Shown in pieces: positions 8,222 to 17,011 of a stretch of 64,000 nt of DNA (position 1 is its first letter; the number at the start of each line of letters is the position of its first letter). Location: assembly GCA_036378155.1 (NCBI GenBank), contig DASUXA010000044.1, positions 1 through 64,000 on the forward strand, read 5' to 3'. Below the pieces are notes generated by a model. It saw only the letters and a list, made by a program, of their open reading frames with translations, searched no databases and was not told the origin of the DNA. The translations under genes were made by a program, and so were the position numbers. The DNA comes from DASUXA01 sp036378155 (GTDB lineage: Bacteria > Actinomycetota > Actinomycetes > Mycobacteriales > Micromonosporaceae).

Positions 8222-8584
8222 GTGGATCTGTCGGTCACCACGCACGGCGCCCCGGGCGCGACGGTGGAGATCCGTGTACACGGCGAAATCGACCTGGAAA
8301 ACGCGCACGAGCTACGCGAGGCGATCAACGGCGTGCTGCTCGGCATGCAACCGACCGCCATCAAGGTCAACCTTCGGAACGTCGCGTTCATCGACTCGAC
8401 CGCGATCAGCGCGCTGGTGTTCTGCTACAACAGCGCGGCGGTCAGCGGAGTACCGCTGATCGTGGTCGAGCCCAGCCGCGTCGTACACCGTCAACTGTGG
8501 GTTTCCGGGCTGCTCGGACTGTTCGGCTCGCCCGAACCGGCCAGCGACGACGACCCGCGCGCCGCGGCGGAGGCCATGGGCTGA
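8222..8584 (+). CDS. STAS-domain anti-anti-sigma factor-like protein
   Basis: A 120-residue single STAS domain. The hallmark loop is FIDSTAISALVF, in which the Ser after Asp is the site phosphorylated by the partner anti-sigma kinase in this family. The N-terminal part (VEIRVHGEIDLENAHEL) fits the first strand and helix. I chose the GTG at 8222 with AGAGG just upstream; an earlier in-frame ATG would add an unlikely Arg-rich stretch. No cognate anti-sigma kinase lies beside it. Its last 94 nt overlap the 3' end of the convergent MFS gene. Confidence 0.8.
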   Translation: MDLSVTTHGAPGATVEIRVHGEIDLENAHELREAINGVLLGMQPTAIKVNLRNVAFIDSTAISALVFCYNSAAVSGVPLIVVEPSRVVHRQLWVSGLLGLFGSPEPASDDDPRAAAEAMG

Positions 8585-10041
8585 CGAGCCGGCGTCGCCT
8601 GCCGACGCCGCCCCGCGAACCATGCGGCTATCACCAGCAGTACCGCGATCGCCGCCACGACCAGCCCCACCTTGTGCAGTCCGGCGCTGGTCAGGTGCTT
8701 TTCGAAGACGATACCCAGGGTCGCGGTGGACAGGATCGCGCCCACGTACCGACCGGTCTGGAACAGCCCGGCGGCGGTACCGGTCTGCTCGGCGGGTGCG
8801 GAACTGTACAGCAGCGCCTGCAGACCCATGTTGTTGAAGCCGTTAGGCAGCCCCAGCACGGTCGCGACACCGACGATGCCCGCGACCGGGGTAGCGTCGC
8901 CGACCAGCAGCAGCGCCAGACCGCCCACGAGCAGCCCCAACGAGCCGATCACCAGCGGCAGCCGCGGTCCGAGCCGACCCGCCAGCCGCGCGGCGACCGG
9001 AGTGACCGCCACACCGAGCGCCGCGACCGGGAGCATCAGCAGCCCCGACGTCTGCGCCGAGTACCCGCGCACCTGCTCCAGCCACAGCGGCAACCCGTAG
9101 AACACCGAGTAGAACGCCGCCTGCGTGGCGATCTGCTGACCGAGCACCCCGACCAGCGGACCGTTGCCGGCGAGCGCGCGCACGTCCAGGAACGGCGTGG
9201 CGGCACGCAGCTCACGCCAGATCAGCGCGCCGGTCGCGACCGGTACCAGCGCGAGCAGCAACCACGTCGGCTGGGCGCCGACCGACAGCAGGAAACCCAG
9301 CAGGCACACCACCGTCGCGCTGAACAGCAGCAGACCGGGTACGTCCAGTTCGGCGGCGAGCCGACGCGCGGCGGAACCCGTCTGTTCGCCGGTCTGTTCG
9401 CCGGCGGGCGCGCCTGAGCGCGCGCCGGTTGCGACCGACCGTTCGCCGGGCGACACCCCGCCCGCCGCCGACGCGGTGACCCGGTCGGAGGGCAGCCAGC
9501 GCAGCGCGACGACGATCCCGAGCACAGTCACCGGTACGTTGACCGCGAAAATCCCCTGCCAGCCCGCCCACGAGACGAGGAAGCCGCCGAGCACCGGTCC
9601 GAACGCGGCGCTCGCCGAGTTGGCGACTGAAATCGCCCCCAACGTCGCCACCGGCGGTCGTGAGCCGCCCATTAGCCGCCTGATCAGCGCCAACCCGGCA
9701 GGGAAGGCAGCCGACGTACCCACCGCCTGGACCACCCGCGCCGCGACCACCCAGCCGAAGCCCGGCGCGAACAGCACCGCCACCCCGGTCGCGCAGACGA
9801 TCGCGAGCCCCACCAGGTACACCCGCCTCGGCCCGTACCGGTCGGCGAGCCGACCCATCAGCGGCTGCGCAACCGACGCCGCCAGGTAGAACCCGGAAAT
9901 CAGCCAACTCGACGCCGCCACCCCGACACGGAACTCGTGCTGCAGATCCAGCAGCGCGACCGCGATCATCGAGGAGTTCAGCGGGTTGAGCAGCGTACCC
10001 AGCGCGATCGAGGCTGCGACCCGGCGCGGGACGGTGTTCAT
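8491..10041 (-). CDS. MFS transporter, DHA2-type multidrug exporter
   Basis: A 516-residue protein with about 14 hydrophobic segments, as in the 14-TMS DHA2 family. The loop motif after TM2 reads GRLADRYGPRRVYLVG and the TM5 exporter motif includes GPVLGGFLVSWAGWQGIFAVNVPV. A cytoplasmic loop around 200-230 is rich in Ala/Gly/Thr, with a short EQTG duplication. The polar 30-residue tail is encoded opposite the STAS gene. I chose the ATG at 10041 (MNTVPRR); upstream in-frame sequence looks non-coding. Substrate is unknown; export of a toxic compound by proton antiport is the family role. Confidence 0.85.
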   Translation of the reverse strand: MNTVPRRVAASIALGTLLNPLNSSMIAVALLDLQHEFRVGVAASSWLISGFYLAASVAQPLMGRLADRYGPRRVYLVGLAIVCATGVAVLFAPGFGWVVAARVVQAVGTSAAFPAGLALIRRLMGGSRPPVATLGAISVANSASAAFGPVLGGFLVSWAGWQGIFAVNVPVTVLGIVVALRWLPSDRVTASAAGGVSPGERSVATGARSGAPAGEQTGEQTGSAARRLAAELDVPGLLLFSATVVCLLGFLLSVGAQPTWLLLALVPVATGALIWRELRAATPFLDVRALAGNGPLVGVLGQQIATQAAFYSVFYGLPLWLEQVRGYSAQTSGLLMLPVAALGVAVTPVAARLAGRLGPRLPLVIGSLGLLVGGLALLLVGDATPVAGIVGVATVLGLPNGFNNMGLQALLYSSAPAEQTGTAAGLFQTGRYVGAILSTATLGIVFEKHLTSAGLHKVGLVVAAIAVLLVIAAWFAGRRRQATPARQPMASAAARGSSSLAGSGEPNSPSSPETHS

Positions 10042-10124
10042 GGTCCGCGACGCTACCCCTGGTCGGCGCGGCTCGACGCGGCCGGCGGCGCGCGGCGGGT
10101 GAAGGTCACAGCGCGTGTACGCGG

Positions 10125-10556
10125 TCAGCCGACCGCGCTCACCTCGTCCCAACTGGACATGTCGAGCAGCACCACGGCAGCCGGGAAGATGCCGTGCTCC
10201 TCCTTGTCGATATGCCGGTACAGCCGTTCCACCACGGCGAGCAGAATCGGCGCGTCGATGCCGTCCCTGCCCGCGGTCTGCAGCACCTCGTCGATCGCGT
10301 CATGCTCGTCGTACAGTTCGTCGACCGTCTCCGCCATGTCCGGCTCGTGGCGCAGCCCAGCGAACAGGCTCCGCTCCTCGTACCTCGTGTGCGGCTCCAG
10401 CAGATCGGTCAGTTCAGCGAGCAGCGGGCGCGCCGCGTCGAGATCACCGTCGCGAAGCGACCGCGCCAGAGAGCCCGCCACCTCCTGGATCGCGAGGTGT
10501 TCCGCGGTCAGCTTGGCGATCACCGGGAACTCGCGGCACCCGCAGTAGTTGCACAT
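10125..10556 (-). CDS. Hemerythrin-like HHE protein with N-terminal CxxCxC
   Basis: A 143-residue four-helix HHE domain. Candidate di-iron ligands are His20 (LTAEH), the HTRYEE segment, the DEHDAID segment, and HIDKEEH near 117-123. The N terminus MCNYCGC has three Cys in seven residues and may bind metal or act in redox sensing. Hemerythrin-like proteins bind O2 or NO. It sits divergent to narGHJI, and a DevR-like box lies 50-64 bp upstream of its start, which suggests a role in oxygen or NO handling during nitrate respiration (inference). Confidence 0.85.
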   Translation of the reverse strand: MCNYCGCREFPVIAKLTAEHLAIQEVAGSLARSLRDGDLDAARPLLAELTDLLEPHTRYEERSLFAGLRHEPDMAETVDELYDEHDAIDEVLQTAGRDGIDAPILLAVVERLYRHIDKEEHGIFPAAVVLLDMSSWDEVSAVG

Positions 10557-10605
10557 GCTGTTACCTCCGCCGTCCAGCCTCGCGCCGCGGTACGTCCGTC
10601 GTGCA

Positions 10606-10620
10606 GGGACCTTCGACCCG
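10606..10620. promoter_or_regulatory. Candidate DevR/DosR box before the hemerythrin gene
   Basis: GGGACCTTCGACCCG resembles the palindromic DevR (DosR) box of actinobacteria and differs at two or three positions from the two stronger boxes before narG and narK. It lies 50-64 bp upstream of the minus-strand ATG at 10556. Confidence 0.5.
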
Positions 10621-10650
10621 TGTGCGGTGAGAGCCCCGACACAGAGTTGT

Positions 10651-10737
10651 TGGCGCCGGCTGTTCGCCGGCGCGGGCGTCTGGGCCTTTGAGACGCTGTC
10701 TTCCCTCCTCGCTGCGCTCGTCAGTCCAGACAGCGCC
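10651..10737 (-). repeat. Dispersed ~86-bp structured repeat, intergenic copy
   Basis: Read on the minus strand, this 87-bp stretch matches the copy inside narG (40 of the first 42 positions) and the two copies at the end of the acyl-AMP ligase gene. It ends in the hairpin GCGCCGGC-gaaca-GCCGGCGC. A central arm GCGTCT...AGACGC replaces the GCGCCT...AGGCGC arm of the ligase copies, so pairing is kept although bases differ. It lies between the hemerythrin gene and the narG promoter. Confidence 0.8.
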
Positions 10738-10767
10738 GGGTCGGGCGCCGTGGATCTCGGTGGGGAC

Positions 10768-10782
10768 GGGACTTTCGGCCCT
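10768..10782 (+). promoter_or_regulatory. DevR/DosR-type box before narGHJI
   Basis: GGGACTTTCGGCCCT fits the consensus of the hypoxia regulator DevR/DosR closely. The same 14 bases recur before narK. CATGAT at 10806-10811 could serve as the -10 element with the box near -42. A small palindrome (AGGGCGA-cctga-TCGCCCT) follows at 10812-10830. Confidence 0.72.
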
Positions 10783-10900
10783 GCGGCGGCCTATTGACGA
10801 CGGGCATGATCAGGGCGACCTGATCGCCCTCGTCCAGTTGCTCCAATCGGGAAGACTGCCCAGGATGGGCGAAACAGTCGGTACGACGGGAGTGGGTGTG

Positions 10901-13900
10901 GTGGCGAACAGCGAGATGGCTGACGGGGCGGGGCGCGCGCTGCTGGCGGTGGGCGGCTTGGTGCGCCGCGCGGAGGTGTCACCGGACGGACGCGCGTTGT
11001 ACCAGGTGGGCGGGCGCGACGCCGACGGCTTCTACCGCGACCGGTGGTCGTACGACAAAGTGGTCCGGTCCACGCACGGCGTGAACTGCACCGGATCGTG
11101 CTCGTGGAAGGTGTACGTCAAGGACGGCATCATCACCTGGGAGTCGCAGCAGACCGACTACCCGACGGTCGGTCCGGACCGCCCGGAGTACGAGCCGCGC
11201 GGCTGCCCCCGGGGCGCGGCGTTCTCCTGGTACACGTACTCCCCGACGCGGGTGCGCTACCCGTACGCGCGTGGCGTGCTCGTCGAGATGTACCGGGAGG
11301 CGAAGGCGCGGCTGGGCGACCCGGTCGCCGCGTGGGCGGACATCCAGGGCGACCCGGAGCGCCGTCGCCGGTACCAGCGGGCTCGCGGCAAGGGCGGGCT
11401 GATCCGGGTGTCCTGGGACGAGGCGCTGGAGATGGTCGCCGCCGCGCACGTGCACGCGATCAAGGAGTACGGCCCGGACCGGGTCGCCGGGTTCTCGCCG
11501 ATCCCGGCGATGTCGATGGTGTCGCACGCCGTCGGCGCGCGGTTCATCTCGCTGATCGGCGGCGCGATGCTGTCGTTCTACGACTGGTACGCCGACCTGC
11601 CGGTCGCCTCGCCGCAGATGTTCGGCGACCAGACCGACGTACCCGAGTCAGCCGACTGGTGGGACGCGTCGTACCTGGTGATGTGGGGTTCCAACATCCC
11701 GGTGACGCGTACCCCGGACGCGCATTGGATGGCGGAGGCGCGCTACCGAGGTCAGAAGGTCGTCGTGGTCAGCCCGGACTACGCGGACAACGTGAAGTTC
11801 GCCGACGAGTGGCTGCCCGCCCAGCCCGGTACCGACGGCGCGCTGGCGATGGCGATGGGGCACGTGATCCTGCGCGAGTTCTTCGTCGACCGGGACACCC
11901 CGCGCTTCCTCGACTACGTGCGCCGGTACACGGACCTGCCGTTCCTGGTCACGTTGGAGCCGGGACCGGACGGCGCGACGCGGCCCGGCAAGTTCCTCAC
12001 CGCCGCCGAACTCGGCGAATCCGGCAAGGAGGCGGCGTTCAAGACCGTTGTGTGGGACGCCGCGACCGATCGACCTGCGGTGCCGAACGGCTCGCTGGGT
12101 TTCCGGTACGCCGAGTCCGGCGCCGGACGGTGGAATCTCGACCTGGGCGACGTCGAACCGACCCTGACGTTCGCCGGCGGCGAGCCGGTCGAGGTGCTGC
12201 TGCCGAGGTTCGACACGGCGACGCCGGAGCCGCTGCGGCGGGGCGTGCCGGCGCGGCGCGTCGGCGACCGGCTCGTCACCACGGTGTACGACCTGCTGCT
12301 CGCCCAGTACGGGGTGGGTCGCGACGGGCTGCCGGGGCAGTGGCCGACCGGGTACGACGACGCGAGCCAGCCGTACACCCCGGCGTGGCAGGAGCCGATC
12401 ACCGGGGTACCGGCTGCGGCATGTGCCCGGATCGCCCGCGAGTTCGCCGACAACGCCGAGCGCAGCGGCGGGCGGTCGATGATCGTGATGGGTGCCGGTA
12501 CGAACCACTGGTTCCACTCGGACGCGATCTACCGCGCCATGCTCGCCTTGACCACACTCACCGGTTGCCAGGGCGTGAACGGCGGCGGCTGGGCGCACTA
12601 CGTCGGGCAGGAGAAGTGCCGACCGTTGACCGGGTGGTCGCACCTGGCGTTCGGGCTGGACTGGTCGCGACCGCCCCGGCAGATGATCGGCACCGCGTAC
12701 TGGTACCTGCACACCGACCAGTGGCGCTACGACCAGTACACGGCGGACGCCCTCGCCTCGCCTGTCGGTACCGGCATCTTCGCCGGCCGCCACACCGCGG
12801 ACCTGATCGCCGAGGCGACCCGGCGCGGCTGGATGCCGAGCGCACCGACGTTCGACCGCAACCCGTTGGACGTCGCCGACGAGGCGCTCGCGTCCGATCC
12901 GGACAACCCGACCGGCGTGGTCGCCGAAGCGGTGCGTACCGGTCGGCTCGGCTTCGCCGGCGAGGACCCGGACGCGCCGCAGAACTGGCCGCGCGTGCTC
13001 ACCGTGTGGCGCGCCAACCTGCTCGGTTCGTCCGCGAAGGGCAACGAGTACTTCCTGCGCCACCTTCTCGGCACCGACGCCTCCCTGCGCGCCCAGGAAG
13101 CCCCACCCGACAAACGCCCCACAACCGTCCGCTGGAGAGAGAGCCCGGCGTCCGGGCCGGCGTCGTCTGGACCGGCACCCGAGCCGGCGCTGTCTGGACT
13201 GACGAGCGCGGCGAGGAAGGAAGACAGTGCCTCTGAGGCTCGGGTGCCCGCGCCGGCTTCGCCGGCGCCAGAAAGCAGCGGCCCGCAGGGCAAGCTCGAC
13301 CTGCTGCTCACCCTCGACTTCCGGATGACGTCGACCACGCTGTTCTCCGATGTGGTGCTGCCGGCTGCGACCTGGTACGAGAAGCACGATCTGTCCAGTA
13401 CGGACATGCATCCCTTCGTGCACGCGTTCAACCCGGCGATCGCCCCGCCGTGGCAGACACGTACCGACTTCGACGCCTTCCACGGCATCGCCCGCGTCTT
13501 CTCGACGATGGCGGCGACGCATCTCGGGGTGCGGCACGACGTGGTCGCGGTACCGCTGACCCATGACACGCCGGACGAGTTGGCGAGTCCGTACGGCGTA
13601 CCCACGGACACCATGCCGAAGTTGGTCATCGTCGAGCGGGACTACGGCGCGGTCGCGGAGAAGATGGCGGCGCTGGGTCCGCTGCTGGATCGCCTCGGTA
13701 CCACCACGAAAGGCGTGACGGTGGACGTCAACCCGGAGGTGGACCTGTTGCGGCACGTCAACGGCGTGGTCCGGGGCGGCGTCGCGGACGGTCGCCCGGC
13801 GCTGAGCCGGGACACCCATGCGTGCGAGGCGATCCTGGCGCTGTCCGGTACCACGAACGGGCGGGTCGCGGTCGCCGGGTTCGAGGCGCTGGAACGGCGT

Positions 13901-14671
13901 ACCGGCACCCGGCTGACCGACCTCGCCGCCGAGCACGAGGGGAAACTGGTCCGGTTCGCGGACACGCAGGCGCGACCGGTACCGGTCATCACCAGTCCGG
14001 AGTGGTCGGGCAGTGAGCACGGCGGTCGGCGGTATTCCCCGTTCACGGTGAACACGGAGCGGCTGAAGCCGTGGCACACGTTGACCGGTCGGCAGCATTT
14101 CTTCCTGGACCACGACTGGATGCACGAGGTGGGCGAGGCGCTGCCGGTGTACCGGCCGCCGCTGGACATGCACAAGCTGTTCGGTGAGCCGCGGCTGGGT
14201 CCGCACGGCGAACTGGAAATGACGGTTCGCTACCTGACGCCGCATTCGAAGTGGTCGATCCACTCGGAGTACCAGGACAACCTGCTGATGCTGACGTTGT
14301 CGCGGGGCGGCCCGACGATCTGGATGAGCGAGGCGGACGCGAAGCGGATCGGGGTGCGCGACAACGACTGGATCGAGGCGGTCAACCGGAACGGTGTGGT
14401 GGTGGCACGCGCGGTGGTCAGTCACAAGATGCCGGAGGGCACGGTGTACATGTACCACGCCCAGGAGCGGGTGGTGGACGTGCCGAAGGCGGAGGCGAGC
14501 GGGCGGCGCGGCGGTATCCACAACTCGCTGACCCGGCTGATGATCAAGCCGAGCCATCTGATCGGCGGGTACGCCCAACTGTCCTTCGCCTTCAACTATC
14601 TGGGTCCGACCGGGAACCAGCGTGACGAGGTGACCGTGATCCGCCGACGCTCCCAGGAGGTCGAGTACTGA
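10901..14671 (+). CDS. narG: Respiratory nitrate reductase alpha chain
   Basis: A 1256-residue molybdopterin enzyme that reduces nitrate to nitrite with electrons passed from NarI and NarH. The FS0 iron-sulfur site has the exact NarG spacing His59-x3-Cys63-x3-Cys67-x34-Cys102. Further marks are the Mo-bis-MGD Asp region (SFYDWYADLPVASPQMFGDQTD), GCQGVNGGGWAHYVGQEKCRP and NTHWFHSD-type cofactor segments. The GTG at 10901 follows GGGAG by 8 nt. Residues 748-796, between RWRE and GKLDLLLTLDFRM, are an Ala/Pro/Ser-rich insertion not expected in the family; it is encoded by the dispersed repeat found elsewhere in the window. No Tat signal is seen, in line with a cytoplasm-facing NarG. Confidence 0.96.
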   Translation: MANSEMADGAGRALLAVGGLVRRAEVSPDGRALYQVGGRDADGFYRDRWSYDKVVRSTHGVNCTGSCSWKVYVKDGIITWESQQTDYPTVGPDRPEYEPRGCPRGAAFSWYTYSPTRVRYPYARGVLVEMYREAKARLGDPVAAWADIQGDPERRRRYQRARGKGGLIRVSWDEALEMVAAAHVHAIKEYGPDRVAGFSPIPAMSMVSHAVGARFISLIGGAMLSFYDWYADLPVASPQMFGDQTDVPESADWWDASYLVMWGSNIPVTRTPDAHWMAEARYRGQKVVVVSPDYADNVKFADEWLPAQPGTDGALAMAMGHVILREFFVDRDTPRFLDYVRRYTDLPFLVTLEPGPDGATRPGKFLTAAELGESGKEAAFKTVVWDAATDRPAVPNGSLGFRYAESGAGRWNLDLGDVEPTLTFAGGEPVEVLLPRFDTATPEPLRRGVPARRVGDRLVTTVYDLLLAQYGVGRDGLPGQWPTGYDDASQPYTPAWQEPITGVPAAACARIAREFADNAERSGGRSMIVMGAGTNHWFHSDAIYRAMLALTTLTGCQGVNGGGWAHYVGQEKCRPLTGWSHLAFGLDWSRPPRQMIGTAYWYLHTDQWRYDQYTADALASPVGTGIFAGRHTADLIAEATRRGWMPSAPTFDRNPLDVADEALASDPDNPTGVVAEAVRTGRLGFAGEDPDAPQNWPRVLTVWRANLLGSSAKGNEYFLRHLLGTDASLRAQEAPPDKRPTTVRWRESPASGPASSGPAPEPALSGLTSAARKEDSASEARVPAPASPAPESSGPQGKLDLLLTLDFRMTSTTLFSDVVLPAATWYEKHDLSSTDMHPFVHAFNPAIAPPWQTRTDFDAFHGIARVFSTMAATHLGVRHDVVAVPLTHDTPDELASPYGVPTDTMPKLVIVERDYGAVAEKMAALGPLLDRLGTTTKGVTVDVNPEVDLLRHVNGVVRGGVADGRPALSRDTHACEAILALSGTTNGRVAVAGFEALERRTGTRLTDLAAEHEGKLVRFADTQARPVPVITSPEWSGSEHGGRRYSPFTVNTERLKPWHTLTGRQHFFLDHDWMHEVGEALPVYRPPLDMHKLFGEPRLGPHGELEMTVRYLTPHSKWSIHSEYQDNLLMLTLSRGGPTIWMSEADAKRIGVRDNDWIEAVNRNGVVVARAVVSHKMPEGTVYMYHAQERVVDVPKAEASGRRGGIHNSLTRLMIKPSHLIGGYAQLSFAFNYLGPTGNQRDEVTVIRRRSQEVEY
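13186..13270 (+). repeat. Dispersed ~86-bp structured repeat, in-frame copy within narG
   Basis: An 85-bp copy inserted in frame in narG. It is read as SGLTSAARKEDSASEARVPA and more, in the same frame as the ligase copies. It ends in the hairpin GCGCCGGC-ttc-GCCGGCGC (13250-13268). A partial, degenerate copy of its 5' end (gtcgtctggaccgg) precedes it around 13162-13175. The whole foreign segment covers about 13142-13288. Confidence 0.85.
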
Positions 14672-14702
14672 TGCCGTCGAGCGACTGCCGAGGAGCGAGC
14701 CG

Positions 14703-16394
14703 ATGAGGGTCATGGCGCAGATGGCGATGGTGATGAACCTCGACAAGTGCATCGGCTGCCACACCTGCTCGGTGACCTGCAAGCAGGCGTGGACGAACCG
14801 GTCCGGGGTGGAGTACGTCTGGTTCAACAACGTCGAGACCCGCCCCGGTCAGGGGTACCCCCGCACCTACCAGGACCAGGAGAAGTGGCAGGGCGGCTGG
14901 GTGCGCACCAAGCGCGGGCGGCTCAAGCCGCGCGCCGGTGGGCGGGTGAAGAAGCTGTTCACCATCTTCGCCAATCCGAAGTTGCCCTCCATTCAGGACT
15001 ACTACGAGCCCTGGACGTACGACTACGAGCACCTGCTCACCGCGCCCGCAAGCGACCAGACCCCGGTGGCGCGCCCGAAGTCGCTGATCACCGGCGAGGA
15101 CACCAAGATCTCGTGGAGCGCGAACTGGGACGACTCGCTTGCCGGCGGTCCGGAACTCGCGCTGGGCGACCCGGTTCTGGCGCGGGTGTCGGAGCAGGTG
15201 CGGTTGGAGTACGAGAAGGCGTTCATGTTCTTCCTGCCGCGCATCTGCGAGCACTGCCTCAACCCGTCCTGCGCGGCGTCCTGCCCTTCGGGTGCGATCT
15301 ACAAGCGCAGCGAGGACGGCATCGTGCTGGTCGACCAGGACCGCTGCCGGGGTTGGCGGATGTGTGTGACCGGCTGCCCGTACAAGAAGGTGTACTTCAA
15401 CCACCGCACCGGCAAGGCGGAGAAGTGCACGTTCTGCTTTCCGCGCATCGAGATCGGCATTCCGACGGTGTGTTCGGAGACGTGTGTCGGGCGGCTTCGG
15501 TACATCGGGCTGATGCTGTACGACGCGGACGCGGTGGCTCGCGCCGCGGCGACAAAGGACGAGCAGGACCTGTACCGGGCGCAACTCGGAGTGTTCCTGG
15601 ACCCGAACGACCCGGCGGTCGCCGAGGCGGCGCGTGCCTCGGGCATTCCGGAGGACTGGATCGACGCGGCGCGACGCTCCCCGGTCTGGGACCTGATCAT
15701 GAGGTACCAGGTGGCGCTGCCGCTGCACCCGGAGTACCGGACGATGCCGATGGTCTGGTACATCCCGCCGCTGTCGCCCGTCGTCGACGTGCTGAAGGAG
15801 ACCGGGCACGACGGCGAGGACATGGGCAACCTGTTCGGCGCGGTCGAGGCGTTGCGCATCCCGGTGGAGTACCTCGCCGGACTGTTCACCGCGGGCGACC
15901 CGGAGCCGGTGACCGCCGTGCTGCGCCGGCTCGCCGCGATGCGCTCGTACCAGCGGCGGATCAACCTCGGCGAGCCGAAGGACGAGTCGATCGCGGAGGC
16001 GGTCGGGCTCACCGGAGCGCAGATCGAGGACATGTACCGGCTGCTGGCGATCGCCAAGTACGAGGAGCGGTACGTGATCCCGGCGGCGCACGCGGAAACC
16101 GCCGCCGGTCTGGAGGAACTGGCGACCGGGTGCAGCCTGGACTACGACGGCGGACCGGGCATGGGCGGTGCGGGACCGTTCGGCAGCGGACCGTTCGGCG
16201 AGACGTCGGGTCGACCGGTACCGGTCGCGGTCGAGAACTTCCACGCGTTGGCGAGCCGGCAGCGCAGCGACGCGTTCGCCGACCCGTCCGACCCGACGAA
16301 GGCGCGGATCAACCTGCTGAACTGGGACGGCAAGGGTCGCCCGGACGGGTTGTTCCCGCCCAGGAAGGACCAGCCCGAGGAGGGTCGGTCATGA
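14703..16394 (+). CDS. narH: Respiratory nitrate reductase beta chain
   Basis: A 563-residue iron-sulfur protein that carries electrons from NarI hemes to NarG. Four ferredoxin-type Cys groups are visible: CIGCHTCSVTC at 16-26, CEHCLNPSCAASCP, CRGWRMCVTGCP (Trp in place of one Cys, typical of the 3Fe-4S site of NarH) and CTFCFPR with a following Cys pair. The ATG has GAGGAG upstream. A Gly/Pro-rich segment (GGPGMGGAGPFGSGPFG) stands near the C terminus. The stop overlaps narJ (ATGA). Confidence 0.96.
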   Translation: MRVMAQMAMVMNLDKCIGCHTCSVTCKQAWTNRSGVEYVWFNNVETRPGQGYPRTYQDQEKWQGGWVRTKRGRLKPRAGGRVKKLFTIFANPKLPSIQDYYEPWTYDYEHLLTAPASDQTPVARPKSLITGEDTKISWSANWDDSLAGGPELALGDPVLARVSEQVRLEYEKAFMFFLPRICEHCLNPSCAASCPSGAIYKRSEDGIVLVDQDRCRGWRMCVTGCPYKKVYFNHRTGKAEKCTFCFPRIEIGIPTVCSETCVGRLRYIGLMLYDADAVARAAATKDEQDLYRAQLGVFLDPNDPAVAEAARASGIPEDWIDAARRSPVWDLIMRYQVALPLHPEYRTMPMVWYIPPLSPVVDVLKETGHDGEDMGNLFGAVEALRIPVEYLAGLFTAGDPEPVTAVLRRLAAMRSYQRRINLGEPKDESIAEAVGLTGAQIEDMYRLLAIAKYEERYVIPAAHAETAAGLEELATGCSLDYDGGPGMGGAGPFGSGPFGETSGRPVPVAVENFHALASRQRSDAFADPSDPTKARINLLNWDGKGRPDGLFPPRKDQPEEGRS

Positions 16395-17011
16395 GCGCGC
16401 CCGACCCTCGCGCGGTCGCCGCCCGCGCCGCGTCGCTGCTGCTGCGCTACCCGGACCCCGAGGTGCTGGCGGTACTGCCCACGCTGCGTGCCGCGCTCGC
16501 CGAGTTGCCGCCGCCGGTGGCGGTACCGCTGGGCGAGGTCGCCGAGCACCGGGCGACCGGGCAGCCGACCGCGCTGGCTGCCGAGTACGTCCAGCTGTTC
16601 GACTTCCGGCGGCGGTGCTGCCTGCACCTGACGTACTACACCTGCGGCGACACCCGGCGGCGCGGCGCCGCCCTGGTCGCGTTCGCCGAGGCGTACCAGC
16701 GTGCCGGGCTGCGCGTCGCCGACGGTGAACTGCCCGACTTCCTGCCCGCGGTCCTCGATGTGGCTGCCTTCGACCCGATCGGCTGGCTGTTGCTGCGCGA
16801 CCACCGGGTCGGGCTGGACCTGCTCGCGCAGGCGCTCGCCACCGAGAAGTCGGTGTACCGGCAGGCGGTGGAGGCGGTACGCGGACTGCTGCCCGCGCCT
16901 GGACCGGGCGACCTCGCCGCCGCGCTGCACCTGGCGCGCTCCGGTCCGCCCCGCGAACAGGTCGGGCTGGACGGGTTCGCGCCGACCCCGACGAGCGGAG
17001 GACGCCGGTGA
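16391..17011 (+). CDS. narJ: Nitrate reductase assembly chaperone
   Basis: A 206-residue NarJ/TorD-family chaperone, needed for molybdenum cofactor insertion and for docking NarGH to NarI. The family signature YVQLFDFRRRCCLHLTYYTCGDTRRRG is clear. The ATG overlaps the narH stop and the TGA overlaps the narI GTG, so all four nar genes are translationally coupled. Confidence 0.94.
   Translation: MSAPDPRAVAARAASLLLRYPDPEVLAVLPTLRAALAELPPPVAVPLGEVAEHRATGQPTALAAEYVQLFDFRRRCCLHLTYYTCGDTRRRGAALVAFAEAYQRAGLRVADGELPDFLPAVLDVAAFDPIGWLLLRDHRVGLDLLAQALATEKSVYRQAVEAVRGLLPAPGPGDLAAALHLARSGPPREQVGLDGFAPTPTSGGRR

Noticed and set aside
10812..10830. Small palindrome AGGGCGA-N5-TCGCCCT in the narG leader
   Set aside because: It may be an operator, but it is too short to separate from chance without comparison to relatives; noted only beside the DevR box.
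11648..14830. Long minus-strand open frame opposite narG
   Set aside because: Same reason: no domain, biased composition, and complete overlap with an unmistakable NarG.
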